A stretch of DNA of 21,630 nt, from the NCBI GenBank assembly GCA_014874425.1, contig JACWAG010000462.1, forward strand, positions 1 to 21,630, written 5' to 3'. The DNA is from Syntrophaceae bacterium. Its GTDB lineage: Bacteria > Desulfobacterota > Desulfomonilia > Desulfomonilales > Desulfomonilaceae. Positions 1 through 7,350 of the stretch are shown in pieces. A program made the position numbers and the translations under genes. The notes under the pieces were generated by a model. The model had not been told where the DNA came from. It searched no databases and saw nothing but the letters and a program-made list of their open reading frames with translations. Positions within the stretch are counted from its first letter, which is position 1. Each line of letters begins with the position of its first letter.

Positions 1-1
1 G

Positions 2-547
2 TCAGGAGCTGATGTCATTGTGATGCTACACCCTGATTATCAATATTCGCCACGTCTTGTGCCCGCGATGGCCGCCATGATCGTTTCCGAAGAATATGAT
101 GTGGTCATGGGGTCCCGGATCCTTGGAGGAAAAGCAAGAAAATCGGGTATGCCTCTTTATAAATACATCTCTAATCGAGCGCTGACATTCGTGGAAAATT
201 TATTGTTGGGGTCTAAGCTGTCGGAGTTTCATACAGGATACCGGGCATTCTCAAAGAGAGTTCTTGAAAGTCTGCCAATGCACCAAAATTCAGATGATTT
301 TATGTTTGATAATGAAATGCTGGCGCAAGCCATCTTTTTTGATTTCAATGTGGGAGAGATTTCGTGCCCTACAAGATATTTTCATGAAGCTTCATCAATT
401 AATTTCCGAAGATCCGTAATATATGGGTTCGGGGTTTTATGGACAGCGATAAGATTTAAACTTCAGAAACTGGGGATCGGCAATTTCCGCATATTTGACG
501 GTTCGTCTTCTAGGCCACAACGTGGGTATTACTCGGAAGTCGAATAG
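2..547 (+). CDS. Family 2 glycosyltransferase (dolichol-phosphate mannosyltransferase-like), 5' end missing
   Basis: This is the C-terminal part of a GT-A fold family 2 glycosyltransferase. The frame is open to the left edge: the residues before the GTG at 20 read SGADVIV and run straight into MLHPDYQYSP, so that GTG is internal and the gene starts outside the window. The HPDYQY stretch, the following MGSR with a Gly/Lys-rich loop, the segment FHTGYRAFSKRVLE and the late D-N-E acceptor-loop motif (FDNEMLAQ) are typical of DPM1-like bacterial enzymes that move a sugar from a nucleotide donor to a polyprenyl phosphate or other acceptor. I see no GtrA-like or other C-terminal membrane domain; it ends about 30 residues after a short hydrophobic/aromatic stretch. 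The next gene is 474 bp away with its own promoter, so this gene closes its unit. Substrate cannot be told. Confidence 0.85.
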   Translation, partial: SGADVIVMLHPDYQYSPRLVPAMAAMIVSEEYDVVMGSRILGGKARKSGMPLYKYISNRALTFVENLLLGSKLSEFHTGYRAFSKRVLESLPMHQNSDDFMFDNEMLAQAIFFDFNVGEISCPTRYFHEASSINFRRSVIYGFGVLWTAIRFKLQKLGIGNFRIFDGSSSRPQRGYYSEVE

Positions 548-1021
548 GTTAGTTTCAATAATTAGGTAAAACTTTCTTTCAAAATAGCGCAGGGCGGCTC
601 GTTTCAGCTCGATAACGATTGGGCTGATCAGCGGTTCGGTAGCTTATCTTTTGGCTCCACCTGTTGCAACAACTAAGTCTATATAAATTAGGTCAGTAGC
701 GTGGCTAGTTAAAGTCGCGGGTCTGCCTATCGCTCGTTGGAAAGTAGATAGCCTGACTAGTAATCCCTATTCTGTGTTCTGACAAACCACGTAATATCCA
801 AGACTTAATCGATAGAGTCAATGTCGTCGGGGCACGCGTTCGGAATAGCGCGCTATGAATACCAATTTCAGGATGATATCTTAGCCTATGTCGTAATTTT
901 ATAAACAATTTTCTAGATAATTGATATATCATCTGGAATTACTTTTATATTTTACTTGACAAAATGAAAAAACAAGCTAATCTCCACCTTGCACTAAATA
1001 AGAACCCTGAGGGAGGGTGTT
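548..1021. other. Long intergenic region, no gene recognised
   Basis: This 474-bp gap has stops in all frames at short spacing apart from a 75-codon minus-strand reading frame (705-932) that has no recognisable motif and that I do not regard as a gene. It holds a 10-bp palindrome GCTGATCAGC at 623-632, and its right end becomes AT-rich and contains the promoter of the next gene. I found no tRNA, terminator with a T-run or repeat array. It could be eroded sequence or hold an unrecognised RNA. Confidence 0.5.
956..983 (+). promoter_or_regulatory. Sigma-70-type promoter of the outer-membrane protein gene
   Basis: TTGACA at 956-961, a 16-bp spacer, and TAATCT at 978-983, set in AT-rich DNA. The predicted start near 990 gives a leader of about 30 nt carrying GGAGG at 1012-1016, five bases before the ATG at 1022. 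Confidence 0.6.
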
Positions 1022-2023
1022 ATGCTAAGAAGGTGTATCAATTACTTGTGTATTTTGACTGTTTTGTTAATGGTAGGGGTCGTCGGCGCATTTGCTGAAT
1101 CCACTCCGGGTGTTTTGGATTCTTACGCTGCAGCCAGTCTGGAGGCTTCTCCAAGTTACAAAGCAATTTCGAAGGTGAAACCATCGGAGCCGGCCATCAC
1201 AAAAGTCAGGCCGGGATTCATGTCTAGGTTAGAGGGATTGTCAAGGTTCAATCCGGCTAACTGGGCAAGCGAATGCATCCTGCCTGCCCCGGCTCAAGGG
1301 CAATTCACAGCAGGACCCAGGGTCTGGTTTGGGAAAGTTCAGGGTGAGGCTAGAAGGACCATTGGAACCGCTGCCGTGCCAGGTTCATCAGTCAATTTTC
1401 ATGACAATTTGGGTTTCGGCCAGAATTCCGCAGCTATATGGGGATTTGAGGCCAAATATCAGCTCAGGCCCAGATTCGGTCTAAGATATTCTTTCATGCC
1501 TATGAAAATGGAATCAAAATATACAAGCCCAGCTTCCTTTACGTTCGCCAATCAATTGTTTGCTTCGGGCGCACTTATTGAGTCCAAATTGGACCGTTTC
1601 GAACACAGAGCCGGCGTAACCTTCAATATCACCAGCAATGTGAGTTCACGGACAAGCATATTTGCAGAGTGGATGTACGTTCAGAACAAACTTCAAATTG
1701 GCAGTGGAGTTGGAGCTATCTCTCCAGTAGTGTGGGATGACGCTCGTAGCCTTGCTGTTGTAGGCGCAGAATTCGACAAATGTCTTAAGAACTTTCATGG
1801 CAACAGTCTGAACCTTAGTTGCAAGGCTGACATCATGTTCCTGAACAATTGTTTCGGGTTTGACGCGGAAACTGCCCTGAATTACATGATTCCAATTAAA
1901 ACCGGCCGATTTGGTTTTGTCAAAGGTGGATATAGGTATTCTTACTTTCAGAAAGACAACAACAAAGACCTTTTCGACATATCTATAGGTGGCCCATTCG
2001 TCCAGGTCGGCTTCCTATTCTGA
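1022..2023 (+). CDS. Exported beta-barrel-like outer-membrane protein, function unknown
   Basis: A 333-residue protein with a clear signal peptide: LRR then a hydrophobic core CILTVLLMVGVVGAFA, with cleavage likely after AFA near residue 25. About 75 residues of low-structure sequence follow, then alternating polar/aromatic strands (for example FGLRYSFMP, FRFEHRAGVTF-like and VWFGKV stretches) and a final strand FVQVGFLF ending in phenylalanine, the usual BAM recognition signature of outer-membrane barrels. The start is fixed by GGAGG five bases upstream. It is flanked by its own promoter and intrinsic terminator, so it is a single-gene unit. Odd points are five cysteines in the mature part, unusual for a barrel. 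Fold assignment is from sequence pattern only; I do not recognise the family and cannot say what it transports or binds. Confidence 0.65.
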   Translation: MLRRCINYLCILTVLLMVGVVGAFAESTPGVLDSYAAASLEASPSYKAISKVKPSEPAITKVRPGFMSRLEGLSRFNPANWASECILPAPAQGQFTAGPRVWFGKVQGEARRTIGTAAVPGSSVNFHDNLGFGQNSAAIWGFEAKYQLRPRFGLRYSFMPMKMESKYTSPASFTFANQLFASGALIESKLDRFEHRAGVTFNITSNVSSRTSIFAEWMYVQNKLQIGSGVGAISPVVWDDARSLAVVGAEFDKCLKNFHGNSLNLSCKADIMFLNNCFGFDAETALNYMIPIKTGRFGFVKGGYRYSYFQKDNNKDLFDISIGGPFVQVGFLF

Positions 2024-2066
2024 CATGCTGGCCCAGCCGGTTACAGGTCCTTAATTCCCCCGATAT

Positions 2067-2123
2067 AGCCCGACCTAAAATTTAATACCCTCCAAAGTCC
2101 GACCTAAAGTCGGGCTTTTTTTT
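2067..2123 (+). terminator. Intrinsic terminator with a duplicated 5' arm
   Basis: AGTCCGAC (2096-2103), loop CTAAA, GTCGGGCT (2109-2116), then a T8 tract to 2123. The stem is 8 bp with one G-U pair. A second copy of the left arm, AGCCCGAC at 2067-2074, also followed by CTAAA, would pair perfectly with the same right arm. It ends transcription of the outer-membrane protein gene before the convergent acetyltransferase gene. Confidence 0.85.
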
Positions 2124-2159
2124 GGCGGGAACAAAAATTTAAAAAATTAAAAGGCGTTT

Positions 2160-3749
2160 TCAAGAGATCCAAACTGTTTCGAGATATGAAACTGTCATGT
2201 CCACAACCATTCGAGGTTGATTGGTTTCGAGGTCCCATGAAACAAAAATTCCCGAAGGATCTGAAAGATTAAGATCATTTCCCTCAATGTAAGATTTCAT
2301 TTTTTCATTAACTTTGGCTACGGTCCTAGTGACAATTCGTTCCAATCCGAGATGGTCGTTTAGTTCTTTTAGGGCCGGCGATGTATTGAGCTGCTCCACG
2401 GCTTCTTCCCAGTGGATTCCCGGCACTTTCCTTCTCAGGATGTATCCGTTGCCCCTGTCTCGAATTAAAAGCAGTGGTGGGTTGAAACGGACCTTAGTAT
2501 TTTTCACAATGAAGTAGGGCGCCTTTTCCAACAAGTTATTCAAAAATTCCCTCTTGTTTTCCATTTTAGGCAATGCCCTAATCGGGGTACGTTCAAAAAT
2601 TAAACTGGCGCCGTCAATTTGAATTTCTTTCAATCTGGTTGGATCGAACCCTAGATCGATAAGATCTCCGAGCGTAAGAGCGTCCTGAGTGGTTTTACCA
2701 TTTTTGCTCAACCAGGACATAAAACTAGGCCTCTTATAATTCGGTAGAGCTTCAATAAACCGGGCTGGATTTGATTTAAGCAATTCTGGCAGGTGTAGCC
2801 AGAGTTCCCGATCCCCCGAAAGAAAACAAGTCCTGTTCTTAAGTTCCGCTGGTCCGTATGATTTTGCGGGTATGTCCCGGATTGAGGGGGATAAGGGAAT
2901 TTGTTCCATAGATTCCCCGCCAGTATAGCCCAGCAACTGCGATATCCTTCGTCTAAAACCAAGTAGTTTAGTAACGTAACGGGTGAACATGAATCTCTTT
3001 AACGAGTCATTTTGTTCAGGGTCCTTTTGGTCACTGAAATAGGCCAGCAGAGCGCGATAGAGGTCCTTGAACTCTTCTATGGTCCTTTGAACCATAATTT
3101 CATTGTCCCGCATATCTATAGCGGGACGTCGTCTTCTTATGTGATGGACTAGCCTGATGATTGAATCATTTAAATCTTTCCCTACATGCGCTGGAGGGAT
3201 GTAGATCATGTAGGCGTCGTCTTTATCCTTTCCCTGTCCACAAACAATGTCTCGATATGGTTGCCAATCCAACTTTCTGTAAATCTCAAATGTGGGATCA
3301 TCGGACGGTATTATGTTGTCCAAAACCCCTATCGCGGACTTTTCGATCAAGAAGTCCCGAAATTCTCTTAAGACCAAATTTCCCAAGCCCTTATTCCGGA
3401 AGGGCGCGGCTACTTCCACATATACGAGATAAAAGCAAGGGACAGGTTTGTTGAGATAAAGCATGTTCAATCGGCCGAGGTTTTCCCCATTTTCGGAATT
3501 GATCTCAAATGTCCTGAAGCCTCTCGTGGATTTCCCCACGTTAAGTTTGTCAATCTTTGCGCCTGATACTGTGGAATCAACGAGGTCCCAAAGTTCTTCA
3601 TAAAGATCAGAGGCTACAGGTGAATCCTCACTGCCATGCAGGATACCGTCATGTATCAAGCCAATTAGTGACAGTCGATCAGTGGTGTTTAATCTCTTGG
3701 CGCATGAAGAAGAGTTTGAAGGTCCTTTCACTGACAAATTTTCAAGCAT
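2160..3749 (-). CDS. GNAT-family N-acetyltransferase with a long uncharacterised C-terminal region
   Basis: A 529-residue protein. Residues about 50-175 look like a GNAT acetyl-CoA-dependent acetyltransferase: a beta4 strand (FYLVYVEVAAPFR), the motif A loop RNKGLGN binding the CoA pyrophosphate, then a helix and a late EIYRKLDWQPY typical of the last GNAT strand/helix. After it come roughly 110 residues rich in basic helices, then about 200 residues with no family I recognise, ending in a beta-rich tail. The start is the ATG at 3749 because AAGGA lies nine bases upstream; a TTG 12 codons further up has no such site. No signal peptide or membrane segment, so cytoplasmic. It is convergent with the outer-membrane protein gene and preceded by a small ORF and strong terminator that leave little room for an independent promoter. 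The acetyl acceptor is unknown. Confidence 0.7.
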   Translation of the reverse strand: MLENLSVKGPSNSSSCAKRLNTTDRLSLIGLIHDGILHGSEDSPVASDLYEELWDLVDSTVSGAKIDKLNVGKSTRGFRTFEINSENGENLGRLNMLYLNKPVPCFYLVYVEVAAPFRNKGLGNLVLREFRDFLIEKSAIGVLDNIIPSDDPTFEIYRKLDWQPYRDIVCGQGKDKDDAYMIYIPPAHVGKDLNDSIIRLVHHIRRRRPAIDMRDNEIMVQRTIEEFKDLYRALLAYFSDQKDPEQNDSLKRFMFTRYVTKLLGFRRRISQLLGYTGGESMEQIPLSPSIRDIPAKSYGPAELKNRTCFLSGDRELWLHLPELLKSNPARFIEALPNYKRPSFMSWLSKNGKTTQDALTLGDLIDLGFDPTRLKEIQIDGASLIFERTPIRALPKMENKREFLNNLLEKAPYFIVKNTKVRFNPPLLLIRDRGNGYILRRKVPGIHWEEAVEQLNTSPALKELNDHLGLERIVTRTVAKVNEKMKSYIEGNDLNLSDPSGIFVSWDLETNQPRMVVDMTVSYLETVWIS

Positions 3750-3794
3750 CTCAGGATTTCCTTTTGTAGTTGGAGAAAAACACAAGCTTATAAG

Positions 3795-3824
3795 AAAAAA
3801 AAAGCGGAGTCTTTGCTCCGCTTT
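3795..3824 (-). terminator. Strong intrinsic terminator/attenuator in front of the acetyltransferase gene
   Basis: On the minus strand AAAGCGGAG (3824-3816), a six-base loop, and CTCCGCTTT (3809-3801) form a perfect 9-bp stem; its last T residues start a run of nine T (3803-3795). On the plus strand there is no T-run, so orientation is clear. The only thing upstream on this strand before the divergent pmbA is the 20-codon ORF. The acetyltransferase ribosome site begins about 30 bp downstream. Confidence 0.85.
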
Positions 3825-3851
3825 GGTTCTCTTTTGGATGTTACTCTATCC

Positions 3852-3914
3852 TCAGCGAAGACGCGATCCGCTCCTTCCACTAAAATAAAAATATATTACG
3901 GAAAAACTGCGCAT
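3852..3914 (-). CDS. Candidate 20-codon leader peptide or small protein
   Basis: An ATG at 3914 is preceded by AAGGAGG (3926-3920) with a five-base spacer, the best Shine-Dalgarno in the window. The frame reads MRSFSVIYFYFSGRSGSRLR and stops at TGA (3854-3852). It contains an aromatic cluster (Y-F-Y-F plus F4) and a basic end. A terminator follows 28 bases after the stop, then the acetyltransferase gene. It may be the translated leader of an attenuator, or a short independent transcript of about 130 nt coding for a micropeptide. The evidence is only signals and spacing; conservation is untested, and 20 codons can arise by chance. Confidence 0.4.
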   Translation of the reverse strand: MRSFSVIYFYFSGRSGSRLR

Positions 3915-3933
3915 CAGGTCCTCCTTCTCATAT

Positions 3934-3962
3934 TCTCTAATGTTTAGATGGCGCTTTGTCAA
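3934..3962 (-). promoter_or_regulatory. Candidate promoter of the small leader transcript
   Basis: On the minus strand TTGACA (3962-3957), a 17-bp spacer and TAGAGA (3939-3934). The -35 box is perfect, the -10 box only fair (three of six). The start would fall near 3927, just before the AAGGAGG, giving a very short 5' UTR. Confidence 0.4.
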
Positions 3963-4145
3963 TACAAATTGTTTAATGAAGAGGTATTGTTAAGATACGG
4001 ATTTCTTCATCGCCAACCCGTAAGGAGCCATATTCAATCGACAGGGGCTGGAACAGGATCGTTGCCAACAAACAGGATCGGTGGGCTTGCTTATAAACAG
4101 CAGTATGGAATAATAAATATACAATCTGTTGGAGAGGATTACAAA
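3963..4145. other. Upstream region of pmbA
   Basis: The pmbA frame is open back to 3948, but the residues before the ATG at 4146 do not resemble the family and the ribosome site is at 4131-4137, so I treat this part as non-coding. There is a TATAAA at 4092-4097 without a well-placed -35 box; I cannot assign the pmbA promoter with confidence. Nothing else is recognised. Confidence 0.4.
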
Positions 4146-5480
4146 ATGTCGGAATCCGTGAATATCGTCGAAGAGATTCTAAAAAAAAGGAAACTGGATC
4201 AGTGGGAGATTTTCCTGCAAAAGTCAAGCAACTTCAGGGTACAAACAAAACAAAGTAAGACGGATTTTGTACAAAAAGCGGAGCTTTCAGGGCTTGCAGT
4301 ACGCCTGATAAAGAATCACAGGATGGGTTTCTCTTTCAGTTCTAATCTGGACTACGCCAGTTTAAAACAAACTGTGGACATGGCGGAGTCAGTTGCGGAT
4401 GTGACGTCGGAGGACCCTGATTATAGTTTTACAGTACCAGTAGAATCGACACAGGCTGTAAATGAATTTTTTTGTCCTGAGATCGAAGAAACCAATGAAC
4501 TTGAAAAGATTTCAATAGCCAGGACCATTGAAGAAACCGCCTTCGCTCGCGATAAACGTGTAAGCGCTGTCAGATCCTCAGGATATTCGGACCATATTCT
4601 TGAAGCAGAAATCCGAAATTCATTAGGATTAAGAGTCCAGGCAAAGGCAGGGCTGGCCCGGATATGGATCGAATTAATGGCCGAATCAACAAGCGGGCAG
4701 GAAATGAGCTACTGGAGTGGCCAGGCCAGAAGTCCGAAAACGCTTGATCCGGTTAAACTTGGCCAAGTAGGCGCGGACAGGGCTATCAGCAGGCTGGGTG
4801 GAGTGGCGATCCCATCAACTAAATGTCCCGTACTTATCGAAAATACCGTGGCTGCCAGTCTCCTAGGGACATTATCGAATGCTTTTCTTGCGGAAAGCCA
4901 TTTTAAAAAGACTGTGTCCCCAAGGGTATACATTGGCTCTAAAGTTTTTGCTTCCACAATAAACATATTTGATGGGGGACTAGAGCCCGAGGGGGCCAAG
5001 GCTTTTCCGTTCGATGGAGAAGGAGCGCCTTCACAGTTGACAGCAGTAGCGCATGTCGGCGAATTGCTATCTTTACTTGCTGACAATTATTACAGCAGGA
5101 AACTGCAAACAAAACCCACTGCTAATTCTTGCCGTTCGAGCTTTGACAGCGCCCCGTTCAATGGAGTAACGAATTTGTTCATAGAACACGGAAGTTCGAC
5201 CCAGTCTCAATTAATAAGCGATATGGGATCGGGGATCATGATCACAGAGGTTATGGGGTTGCACACAGCAAATCCAATAAGTGGAGATTTTTCAGTAGGG
5301 GCCACGGGGTTTAAGATTTCCGGTGGACGCATCGATCACCCGGTAAAAGGGATCGCTCTTGCGGGGAACCTTATAGATCTTTTAGGGAGTGTGAGAAATG
5401 TTGGGAATGATTTTCAATTTTTCGGCGCTTTCGGGGCGCCTTCTCTTCTCGTGGAAAGTCTTTCCATCAGTGGTGAGTGA
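4146..5480 (+). CDS. pmbA: PmbA/TldE-family metalloprotease-complex subunit
   Basis: A 444-residue protein, the usual length for PmbA (TldE). Diagnostic parts are the N-terminal helix region, the FDGEGAPSQ segment near residue 290, and the C-terminal beta-sandwich running from NLFIEHG through SDMGSGIMITEVMG and GDFSVGATGFKISGG to GNDFQFFGAFGAPSLLV. PmbA pairs with TldD to form a cytoplasmic heterodimeric peptidase known from microcin B17 maturation and CcdA breakdown in E. coli; the zinc HExxxH motif belongs to TldD and is absent here, as expected. The start at 4146 is chosen over the open frame to 3948 because GGAGAGG lies eight bases upstream and the extra residues do not fit the family. 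No tldD lies in the window. It is a single gene, divergent from the leader/acetyltransferase unit and convergent with the TPR gene. Confidence 0.9.
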   Translation: MSESVNIVEEILKKRKLDQWEIFLQKSSNFRVQTKQSKTDFVQKAELSGLAVRLIKNHRMGFSFSSNLDYASLKQTVDMAESVADVTSEDPDYSFTVPVESTQAVNEFFCPEIEETNELEKISIARTIEETAFARDKRVSAVRSSGYSDHILEAEIRNSLGLRVQAKAGLARIWIELMAESTSGQEMSYWSGQARSPKTLDPVKLGQVGADRAISRLGGVAIPSTKCPVLIENTVAASLLGTLSNAFLAESHFKKTVSPRVYIGSKVFASTINIFDGGLEPEGAKAFPFDGEGAPSQLTAVAHVGELLSLLADNYYSRKLQTKPTANSCRSSFDSAPFNGVTNLFIEHGSSTQSQLISDMGSGIMITEVMGLHTANPISGDFSVGATGFKISGGRIDHPVKGIALAGNLIDLLGSVRNVGNDFQFFGAFGAPSLLVESLSISGE

Positions 5481-5579
5481 TCATTACGGGAATCTTTAAT
5501 AAAACAGACAAACCAATTACAATGTGTTACCAGGTGAGCATTGCAAGACCCTAACGAGTGGAGCCTCAAAAAATAATTA

Positions 5580-6317
5580 TCACCATAATCCACGCGCTTT
5601 ATTATTAGGAAACCGCGTTGGCCCTCCAGATTTTTGTCTTTCAGCTTTGGGGGCCTCTGAGAGTTGTTCAAGCATGTGATTGAGTTTGTTTCTCCATTCT
5701 GGGTTTTTCTCTAACTCAATGGCCTTCTTTAAACTTTCGATCGCTTTATCTTTTCTACCTGACAGAGAATACGCCATTCCCAGGTTAGCCCAAGATTCAT
5801 GATCGTTAGGGTATCTCCTGAGGACCGATTCATAGTCTTGAATGGCAAGATCATAGCGCTCAAGGCCAACATAGGCCATCCCTCGTCCAAGAATCGCCGA
5901 TCTCGAATTAGGAACGAGGCGCAACGCCCTATTATAATCCTCGATCGCCGCCTTGTAATCCAGGTTAAAATTATTGGTGTCCGCTCTTTGGATGAAACCC
6001 TGAGGATCATGTGGGCGGAGTTCCACATACCTGTTCAGGTCTTGCAGGGCTTTCATAGGAAAACCCATTTTATCAAAAGCCTCACCACGTAACAGATATA
6101 CTTCCACAGATCTGGGTGACTGTTTTACCGCTTCGGTCAGGTATCGAATCGCGACCGGAAACTCGTTCTTTTCGATCAAGCCCTTGGCCCTGGAAATTAA
6201 AGAAGCCGTCGGAATCTTGGTCAATGCTCCACGTGACGGGGATGTCTGCGCTAGGACGCTTAACGCCGCAGAGGGCCATGACAGGCTGATGGCGATAACC
6301 ACTAATAATGGTTTCAT
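5580..6317 (-). CDS. Exported tetratricopeptide-repeat protein
   Basis: From the ATG at 6317 the protein is 245 residues: KPLLVVIAISLSW and an Ala/Ser-rich stretch ending at VLAQ form a signal peptide, then five TPR units of 34 residues start near residue 35. Their consensus positions (for example ALQDLNRYVELRP, AIEDYNRALRLVP, AIQDYESVLRRYP, AIESLKKAIELEK) are well kept. TPR solenoids bind proteins; no catalytic domain is attached, and the tail is basic and low-complexity. It probably acts in the periplasm as a scaffold. The start is uncertain: no good ribosome site precedes 6317, and an ATG at 6389 with a weak AAGGG upstream would add 24 residues before the hydrophobic segment. A minus-strand promoter is visible at 6473-6501, which fits either. 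Confidence 0.75.
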   Translation of the reverse strand: MKPLLVVIAISLSWPSAALSVLAQTSPSRGALTKIPTASLISRAKGLIEKNEFPVAIRYLTEAVKQSPRSVEVYLLRGEAFDKMGFPMKALQDLNRYVELRPHDPQGFIQRADTNNFNLDYKAAIEDYNRALRLVPNSRSAILGRGMAYVGLERYDLAIQDYESVLRRYPNDHESWANLGMAYSLSGRKDKAIESLKKAIELEKNPEWRNKLNHMLEQLSEAPKAERQKSGGPTRFPNNKARGLW

Positions 6318-6472
6318 GCGAAAACAAAAAGACGAAAGAAACGTTTCACCATTTGAAAAACGATTTCTAGTAAACGGAAAAGCCCTCATTGCAATCCCTT
6401 TAGAAGCTATCGACAAATCTGGCGATTTTCGTAGTATACCTATTTATGAAAAGGCATAACTTAACGACACGA

Positions 6473-6501
6473 ATCATAGCCCGCTCACGAATAATAAACA
6501 A
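6473..6501 (-). promoter_or_regulatory. Candidate promoter of the TPR gene
   Basis: On the minus strand TTGTTT (6501-6496), a 17-bp spacer and TATGAT (6478-6473), five of six to the -10 consensus. It lies in the divergent gap between the TPR gene and the crotonase-fold gene. Confidence 0.4.
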
Positions 6502-6524
6502 CCGTATGCTTTAGAGGAGGCCTG

Positions 6525-7301
6525 ATGGAGTATAAAGACATTTTAGTAAACGTAGCGGATTCAATCGGATCAATTACGTTGAACTCACCACGCACGGCAA
6601 ACGCGATGTCCAAGAACATGATTCTCGAGTTAATTTGCGCTCTAAAATCATTCCGCGACGAATCTTCTGTAAAGGTCATAATCATAAAGGCAGCGGGGAA
6701 ACATTTCTGTTCTGGTCACAATTTGACCGAAATGCTGGACGGAGACGTTACGGACTACAAATTTATATTTAGGCAATGTGCAGAGATGATGCTTCTGATC
6801 CACGAAATTCCTCAGATTGTGATCGCTCAGATACATGGTGTAGCCACTGCAGCCGGCTGCCAGTTGGCTGCTCAGTGTGACCTTTCAGTAGCTGCCGACT
6901 CTTCGAGATTTGGGACCCCAGGAGTAAAGATAGGGTTGTTCTGCAGCACACCCATGGTTGCTCTGAGCAGAGCGATCGGTAGAAAACACGCTTTCGAAAT
7001 GCTATTGACCGGACACCTCATCACAGCTGATGAGGCCAAGAGTTACGGTTTGGTCAACCAAATTGTTCCAGAAACTGATCTGGAAAAGACGACTCTTGAA
7101 CTAGCCGAGACCATAGCCAAATCCAGTCCTCTGACACTCGCTATAGGAAAGAAGGCTTTTTATTCTCAAATCGACATGCCAGAAAACAAGGCTTACGACC
7201 ATGCCGTAGAAGTAATGACCCTTAACCTCATGGCAGAAGATGCGCAAAACGGTATCAAAGCTTTCCTGGAAAAGAAAACTCCTGTCTGGAAAGGTCGGTA
7301 A
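6525..7301 (+). CDS. Crotonase-fold (enoyl-CoA hydratase/isomerase family) protein of the ECHDC3 type
   Basis: A 258-residue crotonase-superfamily protein. The oxyanion-hole strands are present: HFCSGHNL (60-67) and GVATAAGC (105-112), followed by the CDLSVAAD strand and FGTPGVKIGLFCSTP. That last segment, and the end ALxKKxPVWKG-like FLEKKTPVWKGR, match the ECHDC3 group better than classical FadB/EchA enzymes. The two glutamates used for hydration in classical hydratases are replaced: Gln113 stands at the first site (GCQLA) and Gly133 at the second (TPGVK), so simple enoyl-CoA hydration is unlikely, although an acyl-CoA thioester is probably still bound. AGAGGAGG ends four bases before the ATG. 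It stands alone, convergent with a CMD-fold gene. Substrate and reaction are unknown. Confidence 0.85.
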   Translation: MEYKDILVNVADSIGSITLNSPRTANAMSKNMILELICALKSFRDESSVKVIIIKAAGKHFCSGHNLTEMLDGDVTDYKFIFRQCAEMMLLIHEIPQIVIAQIHGVATAAGCQLAAQCDLSVAADSSRFGTPGVKIGLFCSTPMVALSRAIGRKHAFEMLLTGHLITADEAKSYGLVNQIVPETDLEKTTLELAETIAKSSPLTLAIGKKAFYSQIDMPENKAYDHAVEVMTLNLMAEDAQNGIKAFLEKKTPVWKGR

Positions 7302-7350
7302 TGAAGTCGCTGAAATCTTTGATATGACGGACGCTAAGTGGCTCAGATAG

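Noticed and set aside
601..690. Possible tRNA-like segment (GGTTCGGTAGC)
   Set aside because: No acceptor stem, no anticodon arm and no T-arm GTTCGANTC in the right place; only a chance short match.
705..932. 75-codon minus-strand ORF in the long gap after the glycosyltransferase gene
   Set aside because: No ribosome site, no recognisable motif, and composition like the surrounding non-coding DNA.
3948..4145. N-terminal extension of pmbA
   Set aside because: The residues do not resemble PmbA, and a good ribosome site precedes the ATG at 4146.
4709..5086. 125-codon minus-strand ORF inside pmbA
   Set aside because: Antisense shadow of a clear conserved gene; low-complexity Ser/Pro/Ala product.
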